In this document: positions 15,710-24,013 of the stretch, in pieces
Position numbering within the stretch: the first letter of the stretch is position 1
Layout: the number at the start of each line of letters is the position of its first letter
Notes under the pieces: model-generated
Told to the model about the DNA's origin: nothing
The model's database searches: none
The model's input: only the letters and a program-made list of their open reading frames with translations
Translations under genes and position numbers: made by a program
Source: Akkermansia sp.
GTDB taxonomy: Bacteria > Verrucomicrobiota > Verrucomicrobiia > Verrucomicrobiales > Akkermansiaceae
Assembly (NCBI GenBank): GCA_017415995.1
Contig: JAFQDN010000051.1
Span: 1 to 35,954 of the forward strand
Direction of reading: 5' to 3'
DNA: 35,954 bases

Positions 15710-16693
15710 TTAGCTGCGGATCAGTACAGTACGTACTGCGGTGGAGCTCAATTGCGGTAAAATGAATTTGTGCAGTTCTACCGAGGCCTGAACTGCGCCG
15801 AATTCTTGCACGCAGCATACGGCCAACTTATGGGCAAGCGTTTCCAGCAGTACGGTGGGTTCTGCCTGCGCCAGCTCGGTTAATCGCTCTGCGAGTGCTG
15901 CGTAGTCTATGGTGTGAGCAATGTTTTCCTCCATAGCCTCAAAGGAGCAGGGGGGGGTAAGTTCTATGGTTGCTGTAAGTCGCTGAGGGGTTGCGCGCTC
16001 TTCCTCCGGCACGCCGATGTGGCAGTTCAGCTCTAAGTTGTTGAGGCAGATGCTATCCGCCACCGGTGCCGGGGTGCGGTCCAAGAGCTGTTGCAGCGCA
16101 GCCAAGTGTGGTACGGTGAGCTCCGGTTCTGCCTCTGCCAGTTGTGTGGGATTATTGTAACCCGTCAGCACGCCGATGCCCGTAATGCCGGCACAGTGGG
16201 CGGCGCGGATGTCGTGCTGCATATCGCCGATGAAAGCCGTCTCCTGAGGGCGGAGGCCATGCAGTTGCATGAGGGTGGAGATGTAATGTTCCTTGTTGTG
16301 GATGCCGGAGTGTATGTGCTCAAAGTAATCATACATTCCCAGCTGTATGGCTTGCTCCCGGAATGCTTTCGGGTCCATACTGGTGAGGATGAAACAGCGG
16401 ATTCCGCGAGCTCGGCAATACTCCACGAACTCCTTGGCATGCTCAACGAGTGTGACCCCGGTGGCAGAATGGTCAAACGCATAGCGGTAGTAGTCCTCTA
16501 AGTCCTCCAGTTTGGCTTCCGGTATTTTTACGGCGTAATAGTCCGGGTACGGTAACTGGAATTCATTGCGGAAAGCTTTGCGGTCCAATGGCTCACGGTT
16601 GTATTTTGCAAGCACATAGTTAGTGGCTTCGATGGTGAGCGCCATGTCATCGCACAGGGTGCCGGACCAGTCAAAAATCAGATTGCGGAACAT
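15710..16693 (-). CDS. Fusion: HAD-family hydrolase and dihydroneopterin aldolase-like (FolB) domain
   Basis: A 327-residue two-domain protein. Residues 1-205 are a HAD phosphatase: FDWSGTLCDD (nucleophile Asp8), ILTSMDPKA (motif II), an IHNKEHY lysine and GDMQHDIRAA (motif IV). Residues about 214-327 match FolB/FolX: ICLNNLELNCHIGVPEEER, HTIDYAALAERL, LLETLAHKLA and VELHKFILP. The lysine at 309 and glutamates near 230 fit the aldolase active site. The second Asp of the usual DxDGT motif is Ser10 (DWSGT), so the acid/base is missing, as in some HADs such as phosphonatase with Ala. A plausible job is removing phosphate from a pterin and then cleaving the side chain. It is the last gene of the nadB operon, 11 bases after the previous gene. 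Confidence 0.75.
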   Translation of the reverse strand: MFRNLIFDWSGTLCDDMALTIEATNYVLAKYNREPLDRKAFRNEFQLPYPDYYAVKIPEAKLEDLEDYYRYAFDHSATGVTLVEHAKEFVEYCRARGIRCFILTSMDPKAFREQAIQLGMYDYFEHIHSGIHNKEHYISTLMQLHGLRPQETAFIGDMQHDIRAAHCAGITGIGVLTGYNNPTQLAEAEPELTVPHLAALQQLLDRTPAPVADSICLNNLELNCHIGVPEEERATPQRLTATIELTPPCSFEAMEENIAHTIDYAALAERLTELAQAEPTVLLETLAHKLAVCCVQEFGAVQASVELHKFILPQLSSTAVRTVLIRS

Positions 16694-16704
16694 ATGTCGG
16701 TGTG

Positions 16705-17685
16705 TTATTTTTTGCCACGGTAGCCGTAACGAGGTTTACCGGCACTCTTGCCTGCTGCTCTTTTTTTCAATTCGTACTTTTGAATGGCTTTGCGCAAGGC
16801 CGGATTCACGAAGGGGTTGTCTTTGCCGAATCTTGCCCAGGGACCTCCGGGCACCAAGTGAAAATCCACGAATCGCCAATGCACTTTGGCCATGCCACCG
16901 GGGATGCCCAGGTAATCACGCACTGCCGGGGAAATGTCGATACCCGCAGCGTTGTTCCTCTCATTCTTGGGGCGTGCTCCGCCGAACACATATTGCCAGT
17001 CATCCGTAACAAAGGGGCCACAATCTTCCCACTGCGCAAAGCAATAGCGCCCGTTGTAGTATATTTGCACCCACATGCCGCGGCATACGGATTCATACTT
17101 GCCCTCTTTGTCTCGCCGATACCAAGGGATAACTTTCGGAGCCTCCGGTTTGGGGCCTCCCTTTTGTATATCATTGTAGGGCAAGGCTACATAGAAGGGG
17201 TTTAGTTGCGGTATAAAGCCTTTGGGGGCAAATGTTCGCGGGCATCTGTTTGCCGGATTGGGGTCGTCGTACCCCCCATAGTTATCATCCCACGCACTGT
17301 CCCAACTGCTTGCTGTATTGGGGGTGGGATTGTTGGCCGTCGGGCGTTCGCCGATGTAAAAGTAGGTGGCTGTGATGTCGAAGTGCCACGGATAGGCGCC
17401 CTGCCGTTTGGGGGTGGGCACTTTTTTCGGATCCGGGAAATTGGAGCGATGGCTTTGATCCACGCTCGGCTTAATGGGACCGGCTTTGATGGCGGCCCTC
17501 TTTGTTTCGTCGTCGTTGACGCGCCTCAGTGTGTCGGAACTGACGCGTGGAACGAGTTTTTTACGGCGTTCCACCTCGGCTTCGACCGCCTTGCCGGATG
17601 AACCGCCACGGATGGAGGCTCCCCACGTGGGCATCAGGATGCCCGTCACAAGTGCCGGGTAGATGATGGCGTGCAGTAGCTTCAT
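16705..17685 (-). CDS. Secreted double-psi beta-barrel-like protein, function unknown
   Basis: A 326-residue protein from ATG 17685, chosen because MKLLHAIIYPALVTGILMPTWGAS makes a Sec signal peptide. The mature N-terminus (to about residue 100) is basic and probably disordered. The remainder has a conserved-looking core: NPFYVALPYND, MWVQIYYNGRYCFAQWEDCGPF, GIDISPAVRDYLGI and VHWRFVD. The DCGPF plus GIDIS-x-A-x-x-x-LG pattern resembles RlpA-like double-psi barrels (compare DRGPF and IDLSxAA), hinting at a peptidoglycan-related role. This is a distant match only. The C-terminus is Lys/Arg-rich. It starts 23 bases after nadB and is followed after 11 bases by HAD-FolB, so the operon mixes cytoplasmic cofactor genes with a secreted protein. 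Confidence 0.55.
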   Translation of the reverse strand: MKLLHAIIYPALVTGILMPTWGASIRGGSSGKAVEAEVERRKKLVPRVSSDTLRRVNDDETKRAAIKAGPIKPSVDQSHRSNFPDPKKVPTPKRQGAYPWHFDITATYFYIGERPTANNPTPNTASSWDSAWDDNYGGYDDPNPANRCPRTFAPKGFIPQLNPFYVALPYNDIQKGGPKPEAPKVIPWYRRDKEGKYESVCRGMWVQIYYNGRYCFAQWEDCGPFVTDDWQYVFGGARPKNERNNAAGIDISPAVRDYLGIPGGMAKVHWRFVDFHLVPGGPWARFGKDNPFVNPALRKAIQKYELKKRAAGKSAGKPRYGYRGKK

Positions 17686-17708
17686 GTCGTGTTCTGTTTT
17701 TGTATGTT

Positions 17709-19307
17709 TTACCAGTTGTGAATGACGCAGGGGCGTGCAATCGGCAGCTTGTCCGGGGCGTCCAGTGTGTAGTGGAGACCTCGGGATTCTTGGCGACGGA
17801 TGGCACAATCTACGATGAGTGAAGCTGTGAGCGCCAAGTTACGCAGGTCTATGATTTCCGGCGTGACTCGGTAGCCCCAGTAGTACTCATTGATTTCGCG
17901 GTTGATATTGCGCAGGCGGGTGGCTGCACGTTGCAAACGGTGATTAGTGCGCACAATGCTCACATAGTCAGTCATGGTTCGGCGCACTTCATCCCAACAG
18001 TGGTAGAGGATGGCGAGGTCATCCCGCTCCGCTTTCTCTCCGTGCACCCACTCGGGGATGGGGTATTCTTCCATTTTGTGAGCGAGTGGCAAGCGCGTGA
18101 GCATGGTGTCCAATGCTCTCTTGGAACATACTACGCATTCCAATAGTGAGTTGCTGGCCAAACGGTTAGCTCCGTGCAGTCCGGTGCAGGCGCATTCCCC
18201 GGCCGCAAAAAGTCCGCGCAGGCTGGTTTGCCCGCTCGTATTAGTTTGTATGCCTCCGCACTGGTAGTGAGCGGAGGGAACCACGGGTATCATGTCCACC
18301 TCGGCATCTATGCCGTAGCTCTTGCAGGTCTCATAAATGTACGGGAAACGCTCTGCCATGAAACCTTTGGGCTTGTGGGTCATGTCCAAGTACATGCAGG
18401 GGTGCCCGGTGCGCAGTATCTCCCGGTTGATGGCACGTGCCACAATATCACGCGGTGCCAAGCTCTTGCGGGAATCATACTTGTGCATGAACTCTTTGCC
18501 TCCCGGACCTCGAAGAATTCCGCCCTCTCCGCGTACGGCTTCGGATATGAGGAAGGTGAGTCCCTCGCGGTCGCTGCTCTTCGGGTTGTAGAAGGTGGTG
18601 GGGTGGAACTGTACGAACTCCATGTTGGAGATGTTTGCTCCTGCTCTCCAAGCCATGGCAACGCCGTCGCCGGTGGCTGTTTGCGGGTTGGTGGTGTACA
18701 TGTACACGCGCCCGGTGCCTCCGGTGGCCAGCATGACGCGGTCGCAGCGGAAAATATCCACCTCGCCCGTGGCGGGATTGAGGACGTAAGCTCCCAGTAC
18801 GCGGTCCTCCGTTACACACCCGAGTTTAGCCGTGGTAATGAGGTCAATGGCGATGCGGTGATCCAAGATTTCGATGTTGGGGTGGCGCTGGGCGCATTCC
18901 AACAGTTTGGAGCTGATTTCCAAGCCCGTGGTGTCTTTGGAATGGAGGATGCGGCGTTTGCCGTGGCCACCTTCACGCCCGAGTGAGAATTCTCCATCCT
19001 TTTGTTGGTCAAAGTCTACACCCCATTCCAGTAGCTCGCGTATGGCGTCCGGTGCTTCCGTCACAATGGTGCGTACGGCGGCTTCATCACACAAACCTGC
19101 TCCGGCATCCAAGGTGTCCGCTATGTGTTCCTCGAAGGTGTCATTCTTGTCCATTACTGCGGCAATGCCTCCTTGTGCTTTTGCAGAACTGGATACGAGG
19201 GGGTCACTTTTGCACAGTACGATGACTTTGCCATGCTCCGCTGCGCGCAGGGCAAAACTCAGCCCGGCCACGCCGCTTCCGATTACTAAGAAATCTGTCG
19301 CTATCAT
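17709..19307 (-). CDS. nadB: L-aspartate oxidase
   Basis: A 532-residue flavoprotein. The N-terminus has the FAD-binding DFLVIGSGVAGLSFALRAAEHG, then SSSAKAQGGIAAVMD, REGGHGKRRILHSKDTTG and VQFHPTTFY. The C-terminal half has YQCGGIQTNTSGQTSLRGLFAAGECACTGLHGANRLASNSLLECVV. It oxidises aspartate to iminoaspartate for NadA, the first step of de novo NAD synthesis. I chose ATG 19307 because the next residues are the start of the FAD fold; upstream in-frame Met codons lie within or before the promoter. The promoter at 19333-19361 gives a leader of about 19 bases. nadA and nadC are not in the window. Confidence 0.94.
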   Translation of the reverse strand: MIATDFLVIGSGVAGLSFALRAAEHGKVIVLCKSDPLVSSSAKAQGGIAAVMDKNDTFEEHIADTLDAGAGLCDEAAVRTIVTEAPDAIRELLEWGVDFDQQKDGEFSLGREGGHGKRRILHSKDTTGLEISSKLLECAQRHPNIEILDHRIAIDLITTAKLGCVTEDRVLGAYVLNPATGEVDIFRCDRVMLATGGTGRVYMYTTNPQTATGDGVAMAWRAGANISNMEFVQFHPTTFYNPKSSDREGLTFLISEAVRGEGGILRGPGGKEFMHKYDSRKSLAPRDIVARAINREILRTGHPCMYLDMTHKPKGFMAERFPYIYETCKSYGIDAEVDMIPVVPSAHYQCGGIQTNTSGQTSLRGLFAAGECACTGLHGANRLASNSLLECVVCSKRALDTMLTRLPLAHKMEEYPIPEWVHGEKAERDDLAILYHCWDEVRRTMTDYVSIVRTNHRLQRAATRLRNINREINEYYWGYRVTPEIIDLRNLALTASLIVDCAIRRQESRGLHYTLDAPDKLPIARPCVIHNW

Positions 19308-19332
19308 TTTTCGATTGCGTTTGCGCGAGTGC

Positions 19333-19361
19333 ATTCTAGCATATTTTGCTCGATTCGTCAC
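19333..19361 (-). promoter_or_regulatory. Promoter of the nadB operon
   Basis: Minus strand GTGACG (19356-19361), 17-base spacer, TAGAAT (19333-19338). Transcription start expected near 19326. Confidence 0.55.
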
Positions 19362-19402
19362 GCTTTATGTCTTGTATAATCTGCATTTTTTGCATAAAAG
19401 AC

Positions 19403-19431
19403 TTGCTTTTTGTCATGCTTTTCGCAATAAT
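19403..19431 (+). promoter_or_regulatory. Promoter of the lipoprotein gene at 19441, near-leaderless
   Basis: TTGCTT (19403-19408), 17-base spacer, AATAAT (19426-19431). The predicted start at about 19438 leaves only 3 bases before the ATG. Confidence 0.45.
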
Positions 19432-19440
19432 CCCCGCGTC

Positions 19441-20166
19441 ATGTACACCCATCGCGTTTCAGGAAAAGTGTTTTTTTGTGTTGCTGCGGTATTAGTGGCG
19501 GGATGCCAACAACTCTTCCACTCGGAACCTGATTATGCCGAGCAATATTGCAGAAACGAACATGCCAAGCATTGCCGGGAGGTGCAAGATGAGTTTAATG
19601 ACTTTCAGCAACAGCTCAAAAAAGCCGTGAGTGCCAAATTTACGCGTGTGGTTGGTGATTGCTGCTGTACCGGAGGCGAGTTGCAACCTCTGAAGGATGT
19701 TGCTGTCAGCAAAGCTGAGTTTGCAGAGCTCGTTAGCATTTTGGCTCAGGCTCAGGCGCTGCCCCCTGCTAATCAGGAGGTTGTGCTTCCTATCAAATAT
19801 GCTCCCAAAAGCCCGGGTGAAAAGGCTACTTTAGTAGTACCTGATCGCCCGGAATTTATTAATGATGGCTTGCGTTTGTATGATGCGAAGGGCGAAGTTG
19901 TTATCGTACTGGGAATGCACGGTGGAATTGGCCGCATTCGAGATGCTGAGTCTTACCGCGCACAGCTATACAATCGCCCGGACATTCTATTGTCGGATGC
20001 TGCGATTGACCGCTTGACTTCTCTGCGTGCCTACTCTGCTTTCCTTAAACAAATGCAGAAAGATTTTGACCAAGAGGATTTGCCCGGTCTGCGTTCCAGC
20101 GGTGAAACTCCGGAGGAGATTAAACGCCTTCGTCCGTCTCGCTATGTCATTGTTGACACTCCCTGA
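19441..20166 (+). CDS. Putative lipoprotein, unknown function
   Basis: A 241-residue protein from ATG 19441; the long frame upstream is a shadow of nadB. It has a lipobox (AAVLVAGC) after a hydrophobic signal. The mature part starts with a Cys- and charge-rich segment (residues about 30-75, including CCCT) predicted to be helical, followed by a mixed domain with VIVLGMHGGIGRI. I know no family. It is monocistronic, and followed by a strong bidirectional terminator shared with ilvN. Confidence 0.7.
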   Translation: MYTHRVSGKVFFCVAAVLVAGCQQLFHSEPDYAEQYCRNEHAKHCREVQDEFNDFQQQLKKAVSAKFTRVVGDCCCTGGELQPLKDVAVSKAEFAELVSILAQAQALPPANQEVVLPIKYAPKSPGEKATLVVPDRPEFINDGLRLYDAKGEVVIVLGMHGGIGRIRDAESYRAQLYNRPDILLSDAAIDRLTSLRAYSAFLKQMQKDFDQEDLPGLRSSGETPEEIKRLRPSRYVIVDTP

Positions 20167-20211
20167 GTGCGCCCAATCTCTCGCGCTTACGTTTGCATGA
20201 ATCCCCTACAA

Positions 20212-20257
20212 ATCAATTCCCCGCTAAACACGGATTCGTGAATAGCGGGGAATTGAT
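20212..20257. terminator. Bidirectional terminator between the lipoprotein gene and ilvN
   Basis: ATCAATTCCCCGCTA (20212-20226) and TAGCGGGGAATTGAT (20243-20257) form a perfect 15-bp stem; the 16-base loop holds a small CACG/CGTG stem. It lies between convergent genes, and T-rich sequence follows on the plus strand. Confidence 0.8.
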
Positions 20258-20274
20258 TATATGCTTTTTATTGT

Positions 20275-20775
20275 TTATGACTTAGGCTTCACTACGGCAA
20301 TCTTGCCGGAGCGGGTGAGCATGGTCACATCATAATCCTGCATCAGGTTCAGGAAGCGGGTCAGGCGGAATACTCCTCCGCATATCTCGATGGTCAGCAA
20401 CTCGCGGGTTGCGTCCAGTATGCGAGCTCCGAAAATGTTGCAGAGTTCCAAGATTTCCTGTTTTTTCTCCCCGAAGCGCACGCGCATGAGCACAACCTCG
20501 CGATATACGGTAGGCTCCTCGCGGAAGTCTGTAACTTCCACAACGTTGACGAGTTTGCTCAGCTGCTTGATAATCTGGTCGAGCTTCTCGCTTGCCTCGT
20601 TCACGTCAATGGTCATGCGGGAGAACAGGGGATCCTCACATGGAGCCACATTGAGAGAATGGATATTGTATCCGCGGCCGGAGAATAATCCGGCCACGCG
20701 AGAAAGCACGCCAAACTTGTTCTCTACCAGTACGGAGATTGTGTGGGAATGTGTCGGCATGATATTGTTGTCCAT
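20275..20775 (-). CDS. ilvN: Acetolactate synthase small (regulatory) subunit
   Basis: A 166-residue protein with the N-terminal ACT domain typical of IlvN/IlvH (HTISVLVENKFGVLSRVAGLFSGRGYNIHSLNV) and a C-terminal half containing REVVLMRVRF and FRLTRFLNLMQDYDVTMLTRSGKIAVV. It binds the large subunit IlvB and confers feedback inhibition by valine in branched-chain amino acid synthesis. The catalytic subunit gene is not in the window. The start could be the ATG at 20775 or the ATG at 20760; the family usually starts just before HTISV, which favours 20760, while the promoter geometry favours 20775. Confidence 0.92.
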   Translation of the reverse strand: MDNNIMPTHSHTISVLVENKFGVLSRVAGLFSGRGYNIHSLNVAPCEDPLFSRMTIDVNEASEKLDQIIKQLSKLVNVVEVTDFREEPTVYREVVLMRVRFGEKKQEILELCNIFGARILDATRELLTIEICGGVFRLTRFLNLMQDYDVTMLTRSGKIAVVKPKS

Positions 20776-20784
20776 TGCGCGTCA

Positions 20785-20813
20785 AGACTACCTTAATTCT
20801 TCGCGTGCGTCAA
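20785..20813 (-). promoter_or_regulatory. Promoter of ilvN, near-leaderless if translation starts at 20775
   Basis: Minus strand TTGACG (20808-20813), 17-base spacer, TAGTCT (20785-20790). The expected transcript start is near 20778. The -10 is a modest match. Confidence 0.45.
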
Positions 20814-20891
20814 GCTAAATCTTTGCCCTTTAAGCGTAATATGCCTTAATTTCTGTGCAAAGACGAAGGAAATCTCCGGAATCGTGCCCTC

Positions 20892-22658
20892 TCAGTAGCC
20901 TGTATTCAGTGCTCGGCGCACGGCTTGTACGTTACCTCCTGCACAATCCCAAGGTGTTTTGCCTTTATTTGTGCGGGCGTGTACATTGGCACCGTGCGTT
21001 ACCAGCCAGCGTACAAGTTCCACGTTGCCCATGCCGCATGCGTAATGCAAGGCTGTGTTCCCTTTCGTTTCCGGCAGGGTAATATCAACGTGACTTCCAC
21101 TGCGTATGAGCGGTAATAAGGTCAGCAATCGCTTGCGGTATAGTTTTTGCGTAGCATCATATGGGTGCATGTTTTGCAAGTAGTTGATGTGCTGATCTAA
21201 CTCGTACATTCCGTTTTGCTGTTGTCTTTGGCGCGCTTCTGCTTCGGCTCGTGCTTCCGCTTCGGCTTTGGCACGGGCTTCTGCTTCGGCTTTGGCGCGG
21301 GCTTCTGCCTCGGCTATGGCACGCGCTTCCGCTTCAGCTCTGGCGCGTGCTTCCGCTTCGGCTTTAGCTTTGGCTTCAGCCTCGGCTCTGGCTCGTGCGG
21401 CTTGTGCTTCTGCTTTAGCGCGCGCTGCCTCAGCTTTGGCACGTTCCGCTTTTGCCCTGGCTTGTTCCGCTTCTGCTTGGGCTTGAGCAAGAGCCGCTAT
21501 CTTACGGAGTTCTTCACGGTGCTGCTCTTCTGCAATGCGCGCGTTTTCCGCTGCCAAGCGTTCTTGCTTTTCCGTTTGCATGTAGAAGTAGGCGCCTCCT
21601 GCTGTGGCAAGAAGAATCAGCAGAATAAAGCCTATAATCAGTATCAGTTTTTTGCTTCCGTCTGAGCTTTCTTCGGGGGTAATCGTGGGAAGCATCGGTT
21701 TGGCCATGTATGGAGCGTTACTTGGAATAGGTATGCTCGCTATGCCGGGGGGGACTTCGGCAGATGAGAGTGCATGCAACCATTCTTCTGCGCTTTGCCA
21801 GCGGTGCTTAGCGTGAATAGCCAAGGCAGTGTCGATGCATTTCAGAAATCGGCGAGAGAAGCGTTCTCTCAATTCCGGTCTGTTAACGAGGGGGATGTAG
21901 GGGTCTGTATCCCCCATGCGGTCAAATGAGTCCGCCGGGCGTTCTCCGGTGATGACCCGATAACAGGTTGCTCCTAAAGCGTAAATATCCGTCCACGGAC
22001 CGCACTTTCCGCCTGTGGTAATTTGTTCAACCGGGGTATAGCCCGGTGTGCCTACCATGGTGGCTGAACGTCCGGATTCCATTGCCCTGGCAGTCCCGAA
22101 GTCGATGAGAATAGGCGTGCCGTCGTTGCGTAACAGAATGTTTCCCGGCTTCAAATCCCGGTGTAGCAGGTTTTGAGAATGCAGGTATGCCAAGGCTTCC
22201 AATATCGCTCTTAATATGGGAGAAAACCACGCCTCGTCCGGCATGGGCGGAATGGCCTCTTGCAGTTCCTTTCCTTCCACATATGGCATGACGTAGTAGG
22301 CGGTTCCCAGTGCTTCAAAAGCTTGGACGACTCGAACAATATTCGGGTGGTGCAGCCGTGCTAAAGTTCTCGCTTCCTGGACAAATCGAGAGAGTGTGTG
22401 CGCGTAGTTGTTAATGGTTTCCGGTTCGTCATGCGGGTGTACAGTCAGCGTGTTATCGTCTCGGTAAGCATAAAATGTCGGCATGTTTTCTTTGATAACA
22501 AACTGCTCGCCGTTCTGCTCACAGAGCGCCAAATATGTAATACCGAACCCTCCTTGCCCGATTTTACGTATAATCCGGTAAGGCCCGAGTTCTATGTTTT
22601 GTGGTAACGCGACCCCTCTTCCTCTGGGGATGTTCGTGTTGTAGTTCGTTCCTTGCAT
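20892..22658 (-). CDS. Transmembrane Ser/Thr protein kinase with coiled-coil and ankyrin tail
   Basis: A 588-residue protein. Residues about 27-285 are a Hanks-type kinase: glycine loop GQGGFG (34-39), Lys56 in FVIKEN, catalytic HRDLKPGN (166-173, Asp168) and DFG (186-188); all key residues are present. A membrane segment lies at about 336-359 ([22 protein letters not shown]). Residues about 363-480 are an extreme Ala/Glu/Lys/Arg-rich helix of repeated AEARAKAE units, almost certainly a long coiled coil. An ankyrin-like domain follows ([30 protein letters not shown], about 525-585). The kinase is cytoplasmic and the repeat/ankyrin part would lie outside the cytoplasm. This suggests a sensor that links envelope or partner binding to phosphorylation. 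Its substrate is unknown. It stands alone in the window. Confidence 0.9.
   Translation of the reverse strand: MQGTNYNTNIPRGRGVALPQNIELGPYRIIRKIGQGGFGITYLALCEQNGEQFVIKENMPTFYAYRDDNTLTVHPHDEPETINNYAHTLSRFVQEARTLARLHHPNIVRVVQAFEALGTAYYVMPYVEGKELQEAIPPMPDEAWFSPILRAILEALAYLHSQNLLHRDLKPGNILLRNDGTPILIDFGTARAMESGRSATMVGTPGYTPVEQITTGGKCGPWTDIYALGATCYRVITGERPADSFDRMGDTDPYIPLVNRPELRERFSRRFLKCIDTALAIHAKHRWQSAEEWLHALSSAEVPPGIASIPIPSNAPYMAKPMLPTITPEESSDGSKKLILIIGFILLILLATAGGAYFYMQTEKQERLAAENARIAEEQHREELRKIAALAQAQAEAEQARAKAERAKAEAARAKAEAQAARARAEAEAKAKAEAEARARAEAEARAIAEAEARAKAEAEARAKAEAEARAEAEARQRQQQNGMYELDQHINYLQNMHPYDATQKLYRKRLLTLLPLIRSGSHVDITLPETKGNTALHYACGMGNVELVRWLVTHGANVHARTNKGKTPWDCAGGNVQAVRRALNTGY
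21237..21500. repeat. Imperfect tandem repeat encoding the Ala-rich coiled coil
   Basis: Within the kinase gene, near-identical units of about 30 bases (for example GCTTCGGCTTTGGCGCGGGC) repeat several times, encoding [12 protein letters not shown] heptad-like blocks. Such tracts can change length by slippage or unequal crossing over, altering the coiled-coil length. Confidence 0.7.
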
Positions 22659-22693
22659 TGTTTTTTATAATCTCTGACTTACAATATGCTGAA

Positions 22694-22721
22694 AGTATAT
22701 CAGATGCCGTGCGTAATTCAA
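22694..22721 (-). promoter_or_regulatory. Promoter of the Ser/Thr kinase gene
   Basis: Minus strand TTGAAT (22716-22721), 16-base spacer, TATACT (22694-22699). The leader would be about 29 bases to the ATG at 22658. Confidence 0.45.
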
Positions 22722-22801
22722 GTGTCAATTGATGGAAAAAAACATAGTTTTTCCCAATCTGAGTTTTGCGTGAAAATAAATGCCGATTCACTGAGCTCGC
22801 T

Positions 22802-23692
22802 TCACGGCTGAAGCATTTCCGCTCGTATGTTATAATCGTCAAATAAATCATCCGATGGTGCGTAACGTTTACCGTTGAATGTTGCTTGCCGGAAGGTTAG
22901 GTATAGACCATTAGTGATTTTTGCGTTTTTGAAGGTGAGTGTAACAGGAAGCTCTCCATTTGCCGGAATCCGGATGATGTCCGGTAACGAATATTTTTTA
23001 CAGCAAAGGCATTGCGTCAATTTGTCGCGGTTCGGATGCCCGTTGACGATAGCTTCAGGCGATTCCAAAATGATGTGCTCATGGGTGAGGTTAATAATGC
23101 GGGCTTGTACGCGGGTCACTTTTTTATCCATTTGTACACAATCTACCTGAAAACGGAGAGCATGATGGATTTCATCCTGTGTAAGCGGTCCGGGAGTGTC
23201 AAAAACTATGTAAATAAAAGCGGCTATACATCCTGCTACGGTTAGGGTTCGTATAACAAATATTCCCGTTTGTTTCCATAGTTTTTTCTTTGTGTGCGGT
23301 TCCGTTAGCTCGAAAAATAAGGCCGGCAGAAGCAGAAATGCCGATGGTAATAGCAGGTTGAGGGTGATAAAACCTGTGCTCATTGTCTCGAGTGATGTGG
23401 ACTCACAAAGCCAAAACGGTATGATAAGCAACGGCCAGAATACAGCCAAAATTCCCGCAATATTAACGCACCATCCTCCTGCTTTCAACAGGGAGTAAAG
23501 CCAACTGAGGCCTAGCCACAAAAGCAGAATTGCCACGGTAATGGTTATGAGGATGCCCTTATCACAATCAATTATGAGCGAGAATAAATGACCTTCCGTC
23601 CCGTATTGTGCCACGGCAATGATTTCTATCAGCAGTATGAGCAGATAGCCGAGTCCGCGTTTCAGTGAGTTTTTGTAGTTATGTTGAGGCAT
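22802..23692 (-). CDS. Membrane protein with C-terminal beta-rich domain, unknown function
   Basis: A 296-residue protein from ATG 23692. The promoter at 23721-23749 lies upstream of it, and the longer frame would begin inside the -35. About five membrane segments cover residues 15-180 (GYLLILLIEIIAVAQ, ILITITVAILLLWLGLSWLYSLL, INIAGILAVFWPLLIIPFW-like, LLLPSAFLLLPALFFEL, VAGCIAAFIYIVF). The rest (from about residue 185) is soluble and beta-rich, with two Cys pairs (QCLCCKK). I do not recognise the family. It stands apart from the kinase gene by about 140 bases. Confidence 0.6.
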   Translation of the reverse strand: MPQHNYKNSLKRGLGYLLILLIEIIAVAQYGTEGHLFSLIIDCDKGILITITVAILLLWLGLSWLYSLLKAGGWCVNIAGILAVFWPLLIIPFWLCESTSLETMSTGFITLNLLLPSAFLLLPALFFELTEPHTKKKLWKQTGIFVIRTLTVAGCIAAFIYIVFDTPGPLTQDEIHHALRFQVDCVQMDKKVTRVQARIINLTHEHIILESPEAIVNGHPNRDKLTQCLCCKKYSLPDIIRIPANGELPVTLTFKNAKITNGLYLTFRQATFNGKRYAPSDDLFDDYNIRAEMLQP

Positions 23693-23720
23693 TAACTTGT
23701 AGGGGGGCCTTTCCGGTAAA

Positions 23721-23749
23721 AAGATACCTGTCCATCTGCATAAAGTCAA
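23721..23749 (-). promoter_or_regulatory. Promoter of the membrane-protein gene at 22802
   Basis: Minus strand TTGACT (23744-23749), 17-base spacer, TATCTT (23721-23726). It gives a leader of about 22 bases. Confidence 0.55.
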
Positions 23750-23758
23750 GTGATACAG

Positions 23759-23798
23759 TGTAACATTTGTGTTACAACGTGAAGAGTGTTACTCTTCA
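23759..23798. promoter_or_regulatory. Two adjacent perfect inverted repeats in a divergent promoter region
   Basis: TGTAACA-TTTG-TGTTACA (23759-23776) and TGAAGAGT-GTT-ACTCTTCA (23780-23798) lie side by side between the divergent genes at 22802 and 24014. Both are perfect. The first lies 10 bases upstream of the -35 of the membrane-protein gene, where an activator or repressor site could act. Confidence 0.5.
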
Positions 23799-23931
23799 TT
23801 TGATGATATGGGGACTCCTCCGGCTTCTCCGACTTCCGGTTTAACGGAGCAATTGCCGATGTATGGACTGATGAGAGGTCCCCGAATAGAGCGAATGGCA
23901 AAAAAAATACGTCAGGTTAGAAAAAGCCTGC

Positions 23932-23985
23932 TTGCAAAGTGGGAAAAGTGTGGTAATCTTAGGGGAGCCGCAGGGATGCCTGCGG
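23932..23985 (+). promoter_or_regulatory. Promoter and leader hairpin of rubrerythrin
   Basis: TTGCAA (23932-23937), 16-base spacer, TAATCT (23954-23959), then a CCGCAGG/CCTGCGG hairpin at 23968-23985 at the very start of the transcript. A 5' hairpin like this often stabilises mRNA. The remainder of 23799-23931 shows no further feature; an ORF in that region is judged non-coding. Confidence 0.45.
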
Positions 23986-24013
23986 GAAAAATCTACAAAC
24001 ACGAGACACGAAT

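Noticed and set aside
18874..19440. Long N-terminal extension of the lipoprotein frame at 19441
   Set aside because: It is antisense to nadB, and the lipobox and promoter place the true start at 19441.
21216..21665. 149-aa Cys/Phe/Gly-rich ORF opposite the coiled-coil repeats
   Set aside because: It is a frame shadow created by the repeated GCTTCGGCTTTGGC units.
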